In this document: piece after piece, positions 35,771 to 45,894 of the stretch
How positions within the stretch are numbered: the first letter of the stretch is position 1
Layout of the letters: each line of letters starts with the position of its first letter
NCBI GenBank assembly: GCA_030765065.1
Contig: CM060990.1
Span: 278,345,341 to 278,409,340 of the forward strand
Direction of reading: 5' to 3'
DNA: 64,000 bases
Source: Deroplatys truncata
Lineage: Eukaryota > Arthropoda > Insecta > Mantodea > Mantidae
The notes under the pieces: generated by a model
What the model was told of the DNA's origin: nothing
What the model saw: only the letters and a program-made list of their open reading frames with translations
Databases searched by the model: none
Translations under genes and position numbers: made by a program

Positions 35771-36028
35771 CCAGGAAATATTGTGCTGACCGAGGGATGC
35801 TCGGGGCAGTCCATAGATATTGCAACACCAAGGTCCTCATCACATGACATGACTTATGAACCCGTAGCCGCTGCACCGTCAGCCTCCGCAGCGCACAACA
35901 CGACTGATGAACCCGTAGCCGCAGCACCGTCAGCCTCCTCATCGCACAACATGACTGCTGAAGCCGTAGCCGCTGCACCGTCAGCCTCCTCATCACCCAA
36001 CATGACGGGTGAATAATCATTCACCGTT

Positions 36029-39000
36029 ATGGATTCAACACCGCTGAGTGGAAAGAGGAGACAGACACCAGACGGGAGCGAACCACTCAACGTTAAAAAA
36101 TCCAAGGTTAGTGCTAGCAATTGTCAAGGTCTGGAATGTATGACCATCCAATTCTCATTCAAGGGATGTATTTCTGACAGTAGGATAGAATATACTTTAG
36201 AATACTCGACCCCAGAGTCTTTTTAGATGAGTGCAAGGGTTTTATAATTAAAGAGGTGGAAAACGTCTTGCAGAAAAGCAGGTCTGGATTGAAAATGAAT
36301 TGTTCCCTTGAACTTTCACATTTAATCCATAAAGCTGATGAAGAGACGCTGGTTTCTTCCCTCTTTAATTCTAAGACCTCGTTGATACTTCCATCAAGCG
36401 ACCTCAATGAAATCTTCACTTCAATTGTAGGGGACATTTTGGAAAGCATTTCCAAATTTGAGGGAGGGGTGCCTCGTCGAAATCATTGTTTTCCATATTT
36501 GGCCTGGTGATGAGCTCTACACATTATGACCCTCTACAGGTAGCATCTTAAATTGAATTGTCCTAGAAAATCAGGAATAAATAAGCGGTGATAAATATAC
36601 AGGATAACGACAATTTCTGCTTCGCATGGTGTATGCTGGCATATAAATACCCTGCTACGAATCACGGATGTAGGACAACGGTATACCCATTTTAACTACT
36701 TTTTAAAGCATTCAATTATGAGGGTACTGAATTCCTAGTAGCTCTACATCAAACTGATAGCTTTGAAAATTAGAATAATGGAGTATCCATTTCAGTGATT
36801 GGTATAGAGGAGAATGAGAACATTATTCCTCTATACCAAACAGCTGAAAAGAAGCAGCACCATGTCAATCTGTTATACATTGAACAGGAGGATAAGTCGC
36901 ACTATTGCCTCATTAATAATTTATCCAGACTTGTAAGGCTAGAATATGGACATGCGAGGCATGCCTGAAGAGGTGTGCTAATGAGAAGGCTCTTAAAGCA
37001 CATAGATTAAGATGTGGAAAATGTCAGTTACTTAAAATGCCACAACACGATGACTGCATTGAATTTCAGGCATTCTCCAAAAGCGTTTCTGTACCTTTAG
37101 TCATATATGCCGACGTTGAATCTGTTCTGGCAATGGTCCACTCTTGTGCGCCCTCATGCAACTCGAGTTGAGTGCGAGCCATTCAAGAACATGAAGCAAT
37201 GTCTATAGCCAGAAAGCTGGTATGTAGACATGCAAGACATTGTCGAAACTCTTTCTCTTTAGAGGTCCAAATGCCATTGATGACTTCTTCAAACAATTAA
37301 AATCAATTGCTGATAAAGTCATGGATGTGTATTCTAATCCTAAACTTATGGATCTATCCCCTGAAGAGCAACATAATTTCGATAATGCCACTGAATGCCA
37401 TATATGCCTAGGGGCTTTCACTATGAACGATTTGCGCGTCAGGTATCACGATCACGTAACTGGGAAATATCAGGGTGCTGCTAATAATAGATGAAATTTG
37501 AATAGAAAGTCCCTGATTTCATACAAAACTTTCTTCATTGCCTATCTGATTATGACAGTCACTTCCTGATAAGAAACCTGGCATATAATAATAAGCCCAT
37601 ATCGTGCATAGCTCAAAGTGGTGAAAGGTATGTAGAATTCAGCAAGAGGTACAGGAACATCCGCTTCAGGTTTCTGGACAGCTTTAAGTTTCTTGATGAC
37701 AAGCTGTCCGACCTGGTTCACATACTCGAGGAAAATGGCTTCAAAATAACTAAAACAGTATATCCTGTTAAAGAGCATTTTAATCTGGCAACGAGAAAGG
37801 GGATATTCCACTATGACTATGTGTCGACTTTGAAAAGCTGGAGCAAACATCTCTACCACCGAAAGAGGCCTTCTTCAGTACCCTACAAGGCAAGAACATC
37901 ACAGACGAGGAATGCAGGCATGCTGTAAAAGTCAGGGATACCTTTAATATCAGGAATCTCGGAGAATACAGTGACCTATATTTCAAAACAAATATGCTGC
38001 TCTTGGCTGATATTTTTGAAAAGTTTCGTGATCTCATCCTAGGAATGTATAACCTTGAACCAGCATGGTTTTATACATTACCAGGTCTTGCTTTTGACGC
38101 AATGCAGAAGACGACGAAGGCGAAACTTTCTGTAATATTCGACAAGAGGATGTAGGAGTTTTTCAAATCGGGTATTAGAGGTGGACTGTGCACTGTGGCG
38201 AAGGGCTACTCCAAAGCTAACCACAGGACATGCCCAGATTTTATAAGCATGCACCTGTTTAGCACCTGTTCTATTGGAACAAAGAACTTATACTGTGCCT
38301 CAATGATTTCGGTCCTGCCTTATAAAAACCTAAAATGGCTCACCAGGGAAGAGATTGACAACATAAATATCATGAATGTCAAAGAAAACTAAGAGACAGG
38401 TTATGTGCTGGAAGTAGATATCGAATACCCTAACTATATCCACGATGCCCATAACGAGTTTCTTTTCTGTCCACAAAGCGCGACACCACCATACGGGCGA
38501 TACAAGAAACTGCTTGCAACATCGGAGAACAAATGCAAATATGTCTTGCACTACAGGGTAATGCAGCGGTGTATCGTACATGGCCTAACTTTGAGACATA
38601 TTCACAGGGTGGCGTCCTACGACCAGTCTAACTGGCTAAAGACTTATATTCATGTCAATACAGAGAAGAGAGCCCAAGAAAAATCCAAATTCGGGCAAAA
38701 TCTTTGGGAAAAGTTTAACAATGCCGTATACGGAAAATTCATAGAGAATGTACGGAAATACACGGATTTTAAAATAGACAGGAACAAGCAAGGAGGTTGA
38801 CAGCACGCAGGACATATCTACTTACAATCATATTTGAAGAAAATCTTGTAGGCGTCGAACTGGGCAGGGAGGAGGTATGTATGAATAAGCCAATTTACAT
38901 CGGGCATGCGATTTTGGACCTTTCTAAATATATAATGTACGATTGTTTATGTCATGAAACCGAATTTGAAAGACTTGCTGCTGAATTACATGGATACAGA

Positions 39001-39439
39001 CTTGTTCATTTTTGAAAGGAGTTCTGATACCTATGAATTCATCAGGAAAAACCCACAATATTTTGACACCTCAAACTTTGAAAAAGACAATGCATGTATC
39101 ATTCAGCAAGCCAACAAGAAGAAGATTGGCTTCTTCAAAGATGAATTGGGTGGCGTGGCTATGGAAGGATATGTCGGCATCAGAGTAAAATTGTGCGCCT
39201 CCAGATACAACATTAAAAATATAAAGAAAGCAAAGGGCATCACCAGGTCGTGTATGGAGAAAATAGATTTCGGCCATTATTTTGAATACTTGAGGGATCA
39301 TTGCCTAATTTATTCAGTTAAAAAAACTTTTCGTAGTAAAAAACACAAAATTGCAGCTATTCAAACAAATAAACTGGCGTTAAAGGGGGGTGACGACAAG
39401 AGGAAGCTGATAGAAGGATCGTATACGACTCTAAACTAG
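36029..39439 (+). pseudogene. polB: Polinton family B DNA polymerase (PolB), broken
   Basis: The enzyme would copy the element by protein-primed synthesis. Seen in order: N-terminal region from MDSTPLSGKRR, an IQDNDNFCFAWCMLAYKY block (about 36595-36655), a C2H2-like TCEACLKRCANEKALKAH (36950-37005), exonuclease motif YADVES (about 37106), a CHIC...DHVTG HNH-like finger (37396-37470), then DSHFLI and FLDSFKFLDDKL (37550-37700). Palm motif A is LEVDIEYP (about 38410-38431), motif B is NNAVYGKFIENVRK (about 38718-38760), and motif C is YMDTDLF (38988-39008), so both motif C aspartates survive. C-terminal GYVGIRVKLCASRY and KAKGITRS are usual for the family. At least six frameshifts or stops (for example near 36224, 36510, 37170, 37492, 37835, 38390, 38800 and 38950) inactivate it. 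The length of about 1,130 codons is normal. Confidence 0.92.
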
Positions 39440-39948
39440 GGCCATTATTCCCTCAGACCTGGCGATTGCTACTGCCCATCCTTGTAAAAATGTAAATAAT
39501 GCATATATATTGTGTAAAATAGATTTCAAATATGTGAGGGGTTTTGTGTAATACGTTTCCCTCTGAGTTTTAATACTGTATATAGTTATAACATTGCACA
39601 TTCATATCAAATGTGTGAAGGCTTTTTATAAGTATGTTGCCATATTCTTTTCCCTCTTATTTTTTAATATTGTATATAGTTATAACACTGTATATTTATT
39701 TCAAATGTGTGAGGGTGTTTGCTGTAATACTTTTCCCCTGATTTTTTTAATATTGTATATAGTTATAACATTGTATATTCATTTCAAAATGTGAGGGTTT
39801 TTTGTAAGTATGTTGCCATATTTTCCCCTCTGATTTAAAGTGTGTTTGTTTTAATATTGTGTATAATTTTTACACTTTATATTCATTTCAAAATGTGAAG
39901 CTTTTTAAAATATCTACATTTTACCTCAAAATAGTATGAAGGATTTTA
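39440..39948 (+). repeat. Four tandem ~95-bp units between polB and the integrase gene
   Basis: TATATAGTTATAACATTGTA with ATTCATTTCAAATGTGTGAGG recurs about four times (near 39577, 39672, 39757 and 39860). AT-rich, in the shared 3' flank of two converging genes. Confidence 0.75.
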
Positions 39949-39954
39949 AATAAA
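39949..39954 (+). terminator. Poly(A) signal AATAAA, plus strand
   Basis: AATAAA about 510 bp after the polymerase stop, facing the minus-strand signal at 39994. Confidence 0.5.
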
Positions 39955-39993
39955 AAACACACTAGTGATTTTTACAGTCATAAAACACTAGTC

Positions 39994-39999
39994 TTTATT
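39994..39999 (-). terminator. Poly(A) signal AATAAA, minus strand
   Basis: Lies 14 bp beyond the integrase stop. The inverted words ACACTAGTG/CACTAGT between the two signals may form a small hairpin. Confidence 0.6.
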
Positions 40000-40012
40000 G
40001 ATTCTCCACACA

Positions 40013-41060
40013 TTACACCAAATCCTTTTTATATATCCATTCAGTATCTGCAAAACCATACCACTTTACAAGAACTTTGTTTCCACGTTTAGATAAAACC
40101 TTTTCTACTAAATACGTGTTAGGATAGTTAGTCTTTTTTAGTTCATGTCCATAGAAGGCACCTTTTATCAACTCACCATTCCTATCCTTTAGTATGTATG
40201 TATGTTGTAGGCTTTGTACGATTCACACGAAATACTTTACAGATTTCAACACTCCAGTTAGATTCAAAACCCTTTTCAAAATGTCCTTTATGTTTAGATA
40301 CCCTGACATAATCACCAACACTAAAATTCCTTGCAGCCTTCTTCTCTCTTCGTTCTTAATTATAATTATACACTGTCAGAAGAAAACCGTTGTTTTCACT
40401 TCATTAGGTTTCATGCGGAAGTCGAATGAATATTATCATCCTACTTTGCAATGATCCTAGGTAAAAGGTCTAACCACTTGTATGAGCCTTGGACTAAAAC
40501 TCTCGGTACATCGTATTCTTCAAGGTTCGAATTAAACGCTCAACAGCTGCAGCCTTCACATTGGTATAGGTGCTGTAGTGGTTAATACTATACTTTAATA
40601 TTAATCGTTTAAAGCACTTGTTATAAAATTCTTTCCCATTGTCACTTTGAATATTCTTGGGCCGAGCGTCCATTTCTTGTAACATATCCTCCAAAGCCTT
40701 TGCAACATTAACTCCACCCTTGTACTTTAAAGGTTTTGCATATGCCATTTTAGAGTAAAGGATGTATTTGCGATCAGATGTATTTGAAATTTTTGTTCAC
40801 TTTTGCGTAGGGTAAAATTTCATTCAATTTGTAATAAATCGTTGAGATCCCTGCTAATAATTTTGCGACGCAAATAGTTCCTTCTCGCCGATCTATGAAG
40901 CTCTCTGGCGATATTATGTTTGGCGGTCATGCTATAATTTTAGATGCTTTCAACTCTCGGATAATTTCCTCAATCTCTTGAGTGTGGATATTATTACCAG
41001 CGTCCTTCGAAGCAATAAGTAGCCTCAGTCTGTTCACTAATGTGTTAGGATTTCTCCAGA
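40013..41060 (-). pseudogene. int: Polinton integrase with C-terminal chromodomain, broken
   Basis: A retroviral-type DDE integrase would cut and join element ends. N-terminal helical region: NRLRLLIASKDAGNN and IEEIIRELKASKII (about 40930-41025), then ARELHRSARRNYLRRKIISRD (about 40845-40905). The first catalytic Asp region is lost in frameshifts near 40790-40840. The core frame 40494-40748 has QSDNGKEFYN (second Asp) and, 35 residues later in family spacing, the VERLIRTLK glutamate. After another shift: VGDYVRVSKHKGHFEKGFES, an SH3-like part (40240-40330), then a C-terminal chromodomain with YLVEKVLSKRGNKVLVKWYG (about 40050-40115) and stop at 40013. One frameshift (near 40195) is a 4-bp ATAC duplication. 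Transcribed towards polB. Confidence 0.88.
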
Positions 41061-41064
41061 AAAC

Positions 41065-41685
41065 CTAGTCAACCTCCTTATCTGGCTTATGCTCCTTCCA
41101 TACCAGTCCTAGACCTAAATGTGTATTGAGAAGAGGACGTATTATATTCTTGTATTTATATGATTTGCCAGATTTCAAACGAACATGCCTGGTGCAGCCC
41201 CTTCTATGAAGAAAAGTGCTTTTCAGAATCTTAGCGTACTTCTCCAAGTCTTCACTGCTGTATTAAGACATCTGGGCTAATCGCTTAAAGATGAGCTTCT
41301 TCAAACCTCCGTTAGACTCATAAGTTTCGTCGCCTATCAATATTTGTCTATTTATAAAATGAATATCTTTATTTCCAAGCATATAAGTACCATCCTGATA
41401 TCTCACTCCGTACAAAGTATCAATACTATCCTTGTCTTTTGAGCGAACTTGTTGAAGGTAAGTAGAAATACTTGTAGATTCGACATCCTCATTCCTTCCC
41501 GTCTTCTCAGTCAATTTCCGTTGAGTATTCAAAATATCCTTTAGGGGGCTGGTTACGGGCTTCAAAGCTTCGAACATGACATGCTGGGCCTCAAACTTGA
41601 GAACTTTTAGAGCTCTCAGTTTTTCTTTTACAGCCTTAGTATGCCTAGCTACAGACTCTTTAAGTCTTATGTTTTCACTATCCAT
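41065..41685 (-). pseudogene. DUF8207-like Polinton protein, one internal stop
   Basis: A single frame of 207 codons runs from MDSENIRLKESVARHTKAVK to KPDKEVD, interrupted by one TAA at 41263-41265. The N-terminal half is helical and charged. The C-terminal half has YGVRYQDGTYMLGNKDIHF, ILIGDETYESNGGLKKLIF and YKYKNIIRPL, which I recognise from a conserved accessory protein of arthropod Mavericks (I recall the domain name DUF8207, not checked). Function unknown. It lies 5 bp upstream of the integrase region on the same strand, fitting a co-ordinately expressed block from the ATPase to the integrase. Confidence 0.75.
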
Positions 41686-41989
41686 CTTGCAAATGATGTG
41701 AAAATAGATGATAACAATCAGTTTATAGCTTGCGTCAAACTTGAGTTCTCAATGTGTCGATAGCCTTAGCTAATAACCGATCGAAGTTGTTAGGTTGTTA
41801 GGTTTTTTCTTATGTTCCTGTGTATGTGTCTTGAAAGTCTCAGCAAAGCTTGCCGTATAAAAGTACTGAATTCTGACCGATTTTTCTAGACTTGTCATTT
41901 GCTGCATATGATTGTTGTGGGTATCCATAATCATGTTTAGATTTTCCTATAATTTCTTAAGTTTATCATTGAGGGAATCAGTTTTGAGA

Positions 41990-42625
41990 TTATCAAAACC
42001 TCTGTCTTTAACTGCTTGACTGTATTCTCTAGGTCTGAAACTCGCCTCATTGTTAGCTTTTATAGATTATTCATTTTCTCATTACATAGATTCTGAAGAT
42101 TTGTTTCCTCTTTATCAAGCTCCGCGATAAGTTGTTTAATAGAGTCTATTAGAGAATCCGCTCTCTCTTTTGTAGAAGTTGTTGGAGTATCCGCTTTACC
42201 CGTAGTTTTATTCAAATTTGCTGTGATGTCTTGCAACTTCTTACCTATTTGCGTCTCGATTTCCTTTGGTATGTATTTGATTAACTGGTGTATATCGCTT
42301 TTTAGAGTGTTCAAAGTCTCAGCTTTTTATTGATTGATTGTTTCCCCCAGACTTGAAATTTGTCTAATCGTTAATTTTTCCAAATTATTTATTTCCTCAT
42401 CACACATACTTTGGATGACTGTTTTCTCTCTTTTAAGTACATCTGACTTGTTTAATAGAAGTCATTAGGGAATCTGTGTTTTTTTTGTTGAAATTGTTAA
42501 AACATCCACTTGCTGCGTAGTTTTGTTCAAATTTGCGTTGAACCCTTGCAGTCTCTTGTCTATTTGCATTCCGATTTCCTTTGGCAAGTACCTGTTTAAC
42601 TGCTGTCGCGTCTATCTTCGATATC
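41990..42625 (-). pseudogene. Coiled-coil protein with tandem ~285-bp repeat unit, broken
   Basis: Two repeat units are visible. Unit A (42060-42314) reads LKSDIHQLIKYIPKEIETQ, then ITANLNKTTGKAD and SIKQLIAELDKEET. Unit B (about 42345-42620) has the same order (LPKEIGMQIDKRLQ, NANLNKTTQQVD, then an EINNLEKLTIRQISSLGETI spacer). Leu/Ile heptad spacing indicates coiled coils. Both units contain stops. It follows the fibre-like gene on the same strand, and the units could be its stalk. I do not know a function. It may originally have been one long protein with the frame at 42645-43136. Confidence 0.5.
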
Positions 42626-42639
42626 CTAATGATCATACC

Positions 42640-43136
42640 TCTAGCAATCTTTTATTTACAGCATCCATATCTCCAAGAGGATATTCTATATCAATGATTC
42701 TCTTATTGCCGAACATAATGTTACCATTATCATCTGTCAGCTGCGTCCGTGAATTGACATATCTAGTGATGAACTTTTTATTCGCGACATCGTTATCGTG
42801 AACTGGATCTAGTAATACTTTCAGCCTAACTGCCGATCACGATCTTATTTTCTTATCCCACTTGAGAACATATCTTGAAATCAATTCATCGATCATGGTC
42901 TTAGTCATAACCTCAACATTATCTGCAGCTTGCTGAAAGAAATCGTGCATCCTAATTTCGAGAGCATCCACATAATTCTTATTGGATGAATCATGATCAT
43001 CTTCAGGTTGGTGAACATTGCACAATCTCTTATTCTTGAATTGATAGTTTCCCTTGACATTTCTATTTATGATAAAACAATCAGGCACTCTTCTAACTGG
43101 AGCAGTTCTCGGAGAGCCGAACCTATCGATGCTCAT
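42640..43136 (-). pseudogene. Fibre-like protein with repeated NKxY/DxDAVNK motifs, one stop
   Basis: The frame starts MSIDRFGSPRTAPVRR. It contains three copies of a phage-tail-fibre-like pattern: KRLCNVHQPEDDHDSSNKNYV, LKVLLDPVHDNDVANKKFI and KRIIDIEYPLGDMDAVNKRLL. The pattern is a structural residue plus 'NV/DP, D-x-D, xNKxYV'. A TGA near 42839 separates the first copy from the other two in the same frame. Such motifs occur in trimeric fibre or tail proteins, and a similar accessory protein is found in other Polintons, so a host-attachment role is plausible but inferred. Confidence 0.55.
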
Positions 43137-43138
43137 GA

Positions 43139-43792
43139 TTAACTACGAATGACCATCTTCTTTTTTTTATCCAGCTTAATATATACGTCAAAACTATTCC
43201 TATATCGCCCATCTTTCATGTGAAATTCAGGAAATATCACGGCAAAGGGTCTACCTTCCGATACACTTGCCCAAACACTCCTACAGAGATCTTTATATTC
43301 ATCGTAGGTCATGTCGCTATTTACATAATCTTCATAAATATGCTTCAAGTTTAAATTATCTTGCCTGAAAAGTATAATCATGTTTGTATTATCGCAAATT
43401 AAATATTTTGGAACTTTAGCATAGGATTGCACTAGATATACAGACTCAACATTTTTGTGTCTACTCATACTGTAAAAGGATGCTATATTTTCCTGCTTTT
43501 CAGTAATGACTTCATCAAATATAAAGATCGATTTTTCTTTGCGTTCAGAAGGTTGCAAAACATCTTCTCCATTGTCAAATGTGTTCACCCTAATACCATC
43601 GATATTTCCAAGTACTTTAATTAGGTATTGGTACTTTAGCTGATAGAGAGACTTTGAATAAATATACAAGTTTTCAAAGCGTAGCCCATTCTCGTGGAGT
43701 AGCATATTGAGTAATGCATTTGTTTTCCTTGCACTGTAGCTCTCTAAAATAAGAGCTCTGACATTGGAAATAGCTTGCCATGGCGAACGCAT
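43139..43792 (-). pseudogene. A32/FtsK-like genome-packaging ATPase, Walker A eroded
   Basis: 217 codons with no stop. VRALILESYSARKTNALLNM stands where the family has the Walker A loop. The glycines are replaced, only the final Lys-Thr remains, so ATP binding is probably lost although the frame is open. Walker B is SIFIFDEV. Then follow SMSRHKNVESVYLVQSYAKV (sensor/arginine region), NTNMIILFRQDNLNLKHIY and DGRYRNSFDVYIK, all usual for the Maverick/nimavirus-type ATPase that pumps DNA into capsids. The start MRSPWQAIS at 43792 has no clear upstream TATA, and an N-terminal segment may be missing. The open frame despite a ruined loop suggests slow decay or a recent start of decay. Confidence 0.85.
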
Positions 43793-43989
43793 CTAAAGTA
43801 GCTTTTAAAGTCTAATACCTGGATAGATAGAGATCAGTGCTGCTTAACAAGCTCCATGTTAACAACTAACTTAAAAAAGTATACATGCTGTTTATATTCA
43901 TATTACCGGGTGCAAAGTAGCTAAATGATTGGATTAATTTGCTGCGCGTGATTACGTTTCGGCTAGGATAGGTTAGACATTAAAGGAAA

Positions 43990-44027
43990 TATATAAAAGG
44001 GCTAATGCATGCACTTACTCAATCAGT
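43990..44027 (+). promoter_or_regulatory. TATA box and initiator for the PLA2/capsid block
   Basis: TATATAAAAG (43990-43999) is followed by the arthropod-type initiator TCAGT (44023-44027), about 30 bp later. The ATG at 44033 follows by a few bases, giving a very short leader. Confidence 0.7.
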
Positions 44028-44032
44028 ATATC

Positions 44033-44726
44033 ATGGGAGCTAAGAGATGGAGGTCGTTGAAGTATAAGCGTGGATATGGAATTATTAATTCAATAATTAA
44101 TTTACTCCCCTTTGAGTCTCACTTGCCGGAATATAGATATTGCGGTCCAGGCACTAAGTTGGAAAAACGTCTAAAAAGAGGAGACCCGGGAATTAACCTA
44201 TTAGGCGAAGCTTGCAAACAGTACGCCATCGAATACGCTGAGCATAAGGACAGTGCTTCAAGACAATTAGCGGATAAGATTCTTGCAGAGAAGTCCTGGA
44301 AGCGCGTGCAGTCATCAGATTCAACTTTTGGTGAAAGGTTAGCGGCGAGGATAGTAGCTGCAATCATGAAGGGAAAGGCTGCAGTGGGAGCCGGAAAGAG
44401 AAAGAAGAAGAGAGGAGGGTTTTTACCATTGATTACTAATATTGCTGCTTTTTGCTGCAGGTGGCGTTGCTCAGATAGCCTCTGCAGTCAATAAAATAAA
44501 GGCTGCTGATAGGCACTTAGCAGACGTTGCGAGGCATAACAAGGCGATGGAGGCCAGTGGAAAGGGACTCCAAAAGAGAAGGTGTAAGAAGAGAAATAAC
44601 GGAGGACTTTTACCTGTAATGTCGCTGATGTCGTCTTTAGCCGCTGCATCTAAAATCTCCACGACCTTGAAAAATAGAGGATCTAAAGGCAAGGGCTTAA
44701 AGAAGAAGCCAAAAAACTGCGGATGA
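44033..44726 (+). pseudogene. Phospholipase-A2-like Polinton capsid-associated protein, one frameshift, active site lost
   Basis: Start MGAKRWRSLKYK at 44033, right after the initiator. YCGPGTKLEKRL (about 44140-44175) matches the PLA2 calcium loop. In the catalytic helix the family's Cys-x2-His-Asp is Cys-Lys-Gln-Tyr-Ala, so both catalytic residues are gone. A basic region KRKKKRGGFLPLI follows. Near 44450, in a run of five T, the frame shifts by one. The next frame continues with an Ala/Gly-rich membrane-active-like helix (AAGGVAQIASAVNK), an ADVARHNKAMEASGKG helix and a basic tail ending at 44726. In parvovirus- and Polinton-type proteins this module helps breach membranes. Here it would be inactive on two counts. 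Confidence 0.8.
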
Positions 44727-44766
44727 AGATTGTACATATAGGGAGGGAGCCCTGAGTAACGTAGAC

Positions 44767-45047
44767 ATGGAATTTTATACTAAACGTTTAAAAAGTTCTT
44801 ATTTCAGAGGAGTATATATGATTTACAAACTACCTTTAAAGCCTCAGTTCAAAGAGAGACTCATTGCTAATCTCGATACCTCTGATAATGAAGGAAAGAA
44901 GGTGATGTCGCATACTACTTTGATAGTTTTGATAATTTGAAGCCACCTATTGAGATTGAGAAATATCTACAAGGTGTTAAAATTTTCTATAATACACAGA
45001 GATACCAGAATTTCGATTCAGTCAGCTGTGGGCTCTTGTACTTGTAA
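44767..45047 (+). pseudogene. Adenain-like cysteine protease, internally deleted
   Basis: From MEFYTKRLKSSYFRGVYM the first frame keeps the N-terminal part up to NLDTSDNEGK (about 44890). The region with the catalytic His is deleted or shifted near 44900. The next frame reads AYYFDSFDNLKPPIEIEKYL and ends FDSVSCGLLYL, then a TAA at 45045. The SCG is the place of the nucleophile Cys in this family, and the Asp/Gln region before it is present. A C-terminal part is missing. The protease would process capsid proteins during maturation. Confidence 0.75.
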
Positions 45048-45081
45048 TATCTTTTATTCTAGGAACTGCTACATTATCTAG

Positions 45082-45787
45082 ATGAGTTATACAGTTACAG
45101 TGAGCGGATCAGATGCTGTAATTTCAACGTATCTAAACCCTCTACAACTAGATCCTCCAGGTCATTATGAGGTTGCTCTCCTGAATTTTGAAATATTCTG
45201 TTCAGTACCAAACGTCGATGAAAGTGATAATCAATTTCATTTTATTAATAATGATAAACCTTAAACCATTATCATTCCTCATGGAACCTACGAGATTGCT
45301 GATATCAGTGCATTTCTAAAGGATAAACTAGGATTGAATGACGAAGTCTTTCTCATAAGGCCTAATAATAATACAATGAAGGTTTAAATTAAAAGCCCTT
45401 ATACAATAGACTTTTCTAAGACTAGCTCTATTGACTCGCTTCTACGATTCACCGGCACTAAAACAATTCCTGCTGGAGAAGCGATTGAATCTGACGATCT
45501 TGTGAATATATTTAAAGTGAGTACCTTATGTGTGGAGTGCAGTATTGCAACAGCCTCTTTCATTGGCGGTAAAAGTGGGCATTCGCTCTACGAGATTTTC
45601 CCTTCTGTTTCACCAGGCTATCACATTTCAAGAACCTTCGAACCCGATATATTTGCCGGCCACAGATACAAATTATATAGATCAGACCACCATTCGAGTG
45701 GTAGATCAACACGGTAAGGCAATCAACTTCAGGAACGAGGTTGTCACTACAAGACTCCATATAAGACGCAATGGCAATACATTTTAA
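45082..45787 (+). pseudogene. Penton-like minor capsid protein, two stops and one frameshift
   Basis: Frame from MSYTVTVSGSDAVISTYLNP. Stops at 45262-45264 and 45385-45387 interrupt an otherwise continuous sequence with LNFEIFCSVPNVDESDNQF, IIIPHGTYEIADISAFLK and RFTGTKTIPAGEAIESDD. A shift near 45625 leads to TTIRVVDQHGKAINFRNEVV and the stop at 45785. The order is that of the single-jelly-roll penton of Mavericks. It sits 35 bp after the protease, in the same orientation. Confidence 0.85.
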
Positions 45788-45894
45788 AAGACGTCGCAAA
45801 TACTATAATAGACGACGTATACCACGTTTGAAGCATACTACCTCCCCAGCTACCACGGAGTTAGCACGTGCTAACCGCAAGTTCATCGAGCGGA

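Larger units (their letters stand above)
34405..36016 (+). pseudogene. Exon-repeat gene: five exons, symmetric phase-1 exons duplicated in tandem
   Basis: Proposed exons: 34405-34411, 34989-35138, 35224-35379, 35480-35634 and 35775-36016, all with GT-AG borders and all joining in phase 1. Exon 3 (156 nt) and exon 4 (155 nt) are copies of one unit encoding a LYF start, a SAAPSAF block and an AHNHQ block. The unit's last part (GWGSASYMQQPPN) is also the end of exon 2. The last exon adds three 'PVAAAPSAS' repeats and ends 12 bp before the polymerase ATG. Defects: one stop in exon 2, one 1-nt loss and two stops in exon 4. The introns carry ATT microsatellites of different length. The product would be Ala/Pro/Ser/Gln-rich and low complexity, a possible structural or secreted protein, but I do not recognise the family. 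Confidence 0.6.

Noticed and set aside
39440-39948. CRISPR-like array
   Set aside because: Tandem AT-rich units without distinct spacers in a eukaryotic element; an ordinary tandem repeat.
44442-44726. Separate gene starting at an internal ATG
   Set aside because: It continues the PLA2-like protein after a one-base shift and matches that family's C-terminal half.
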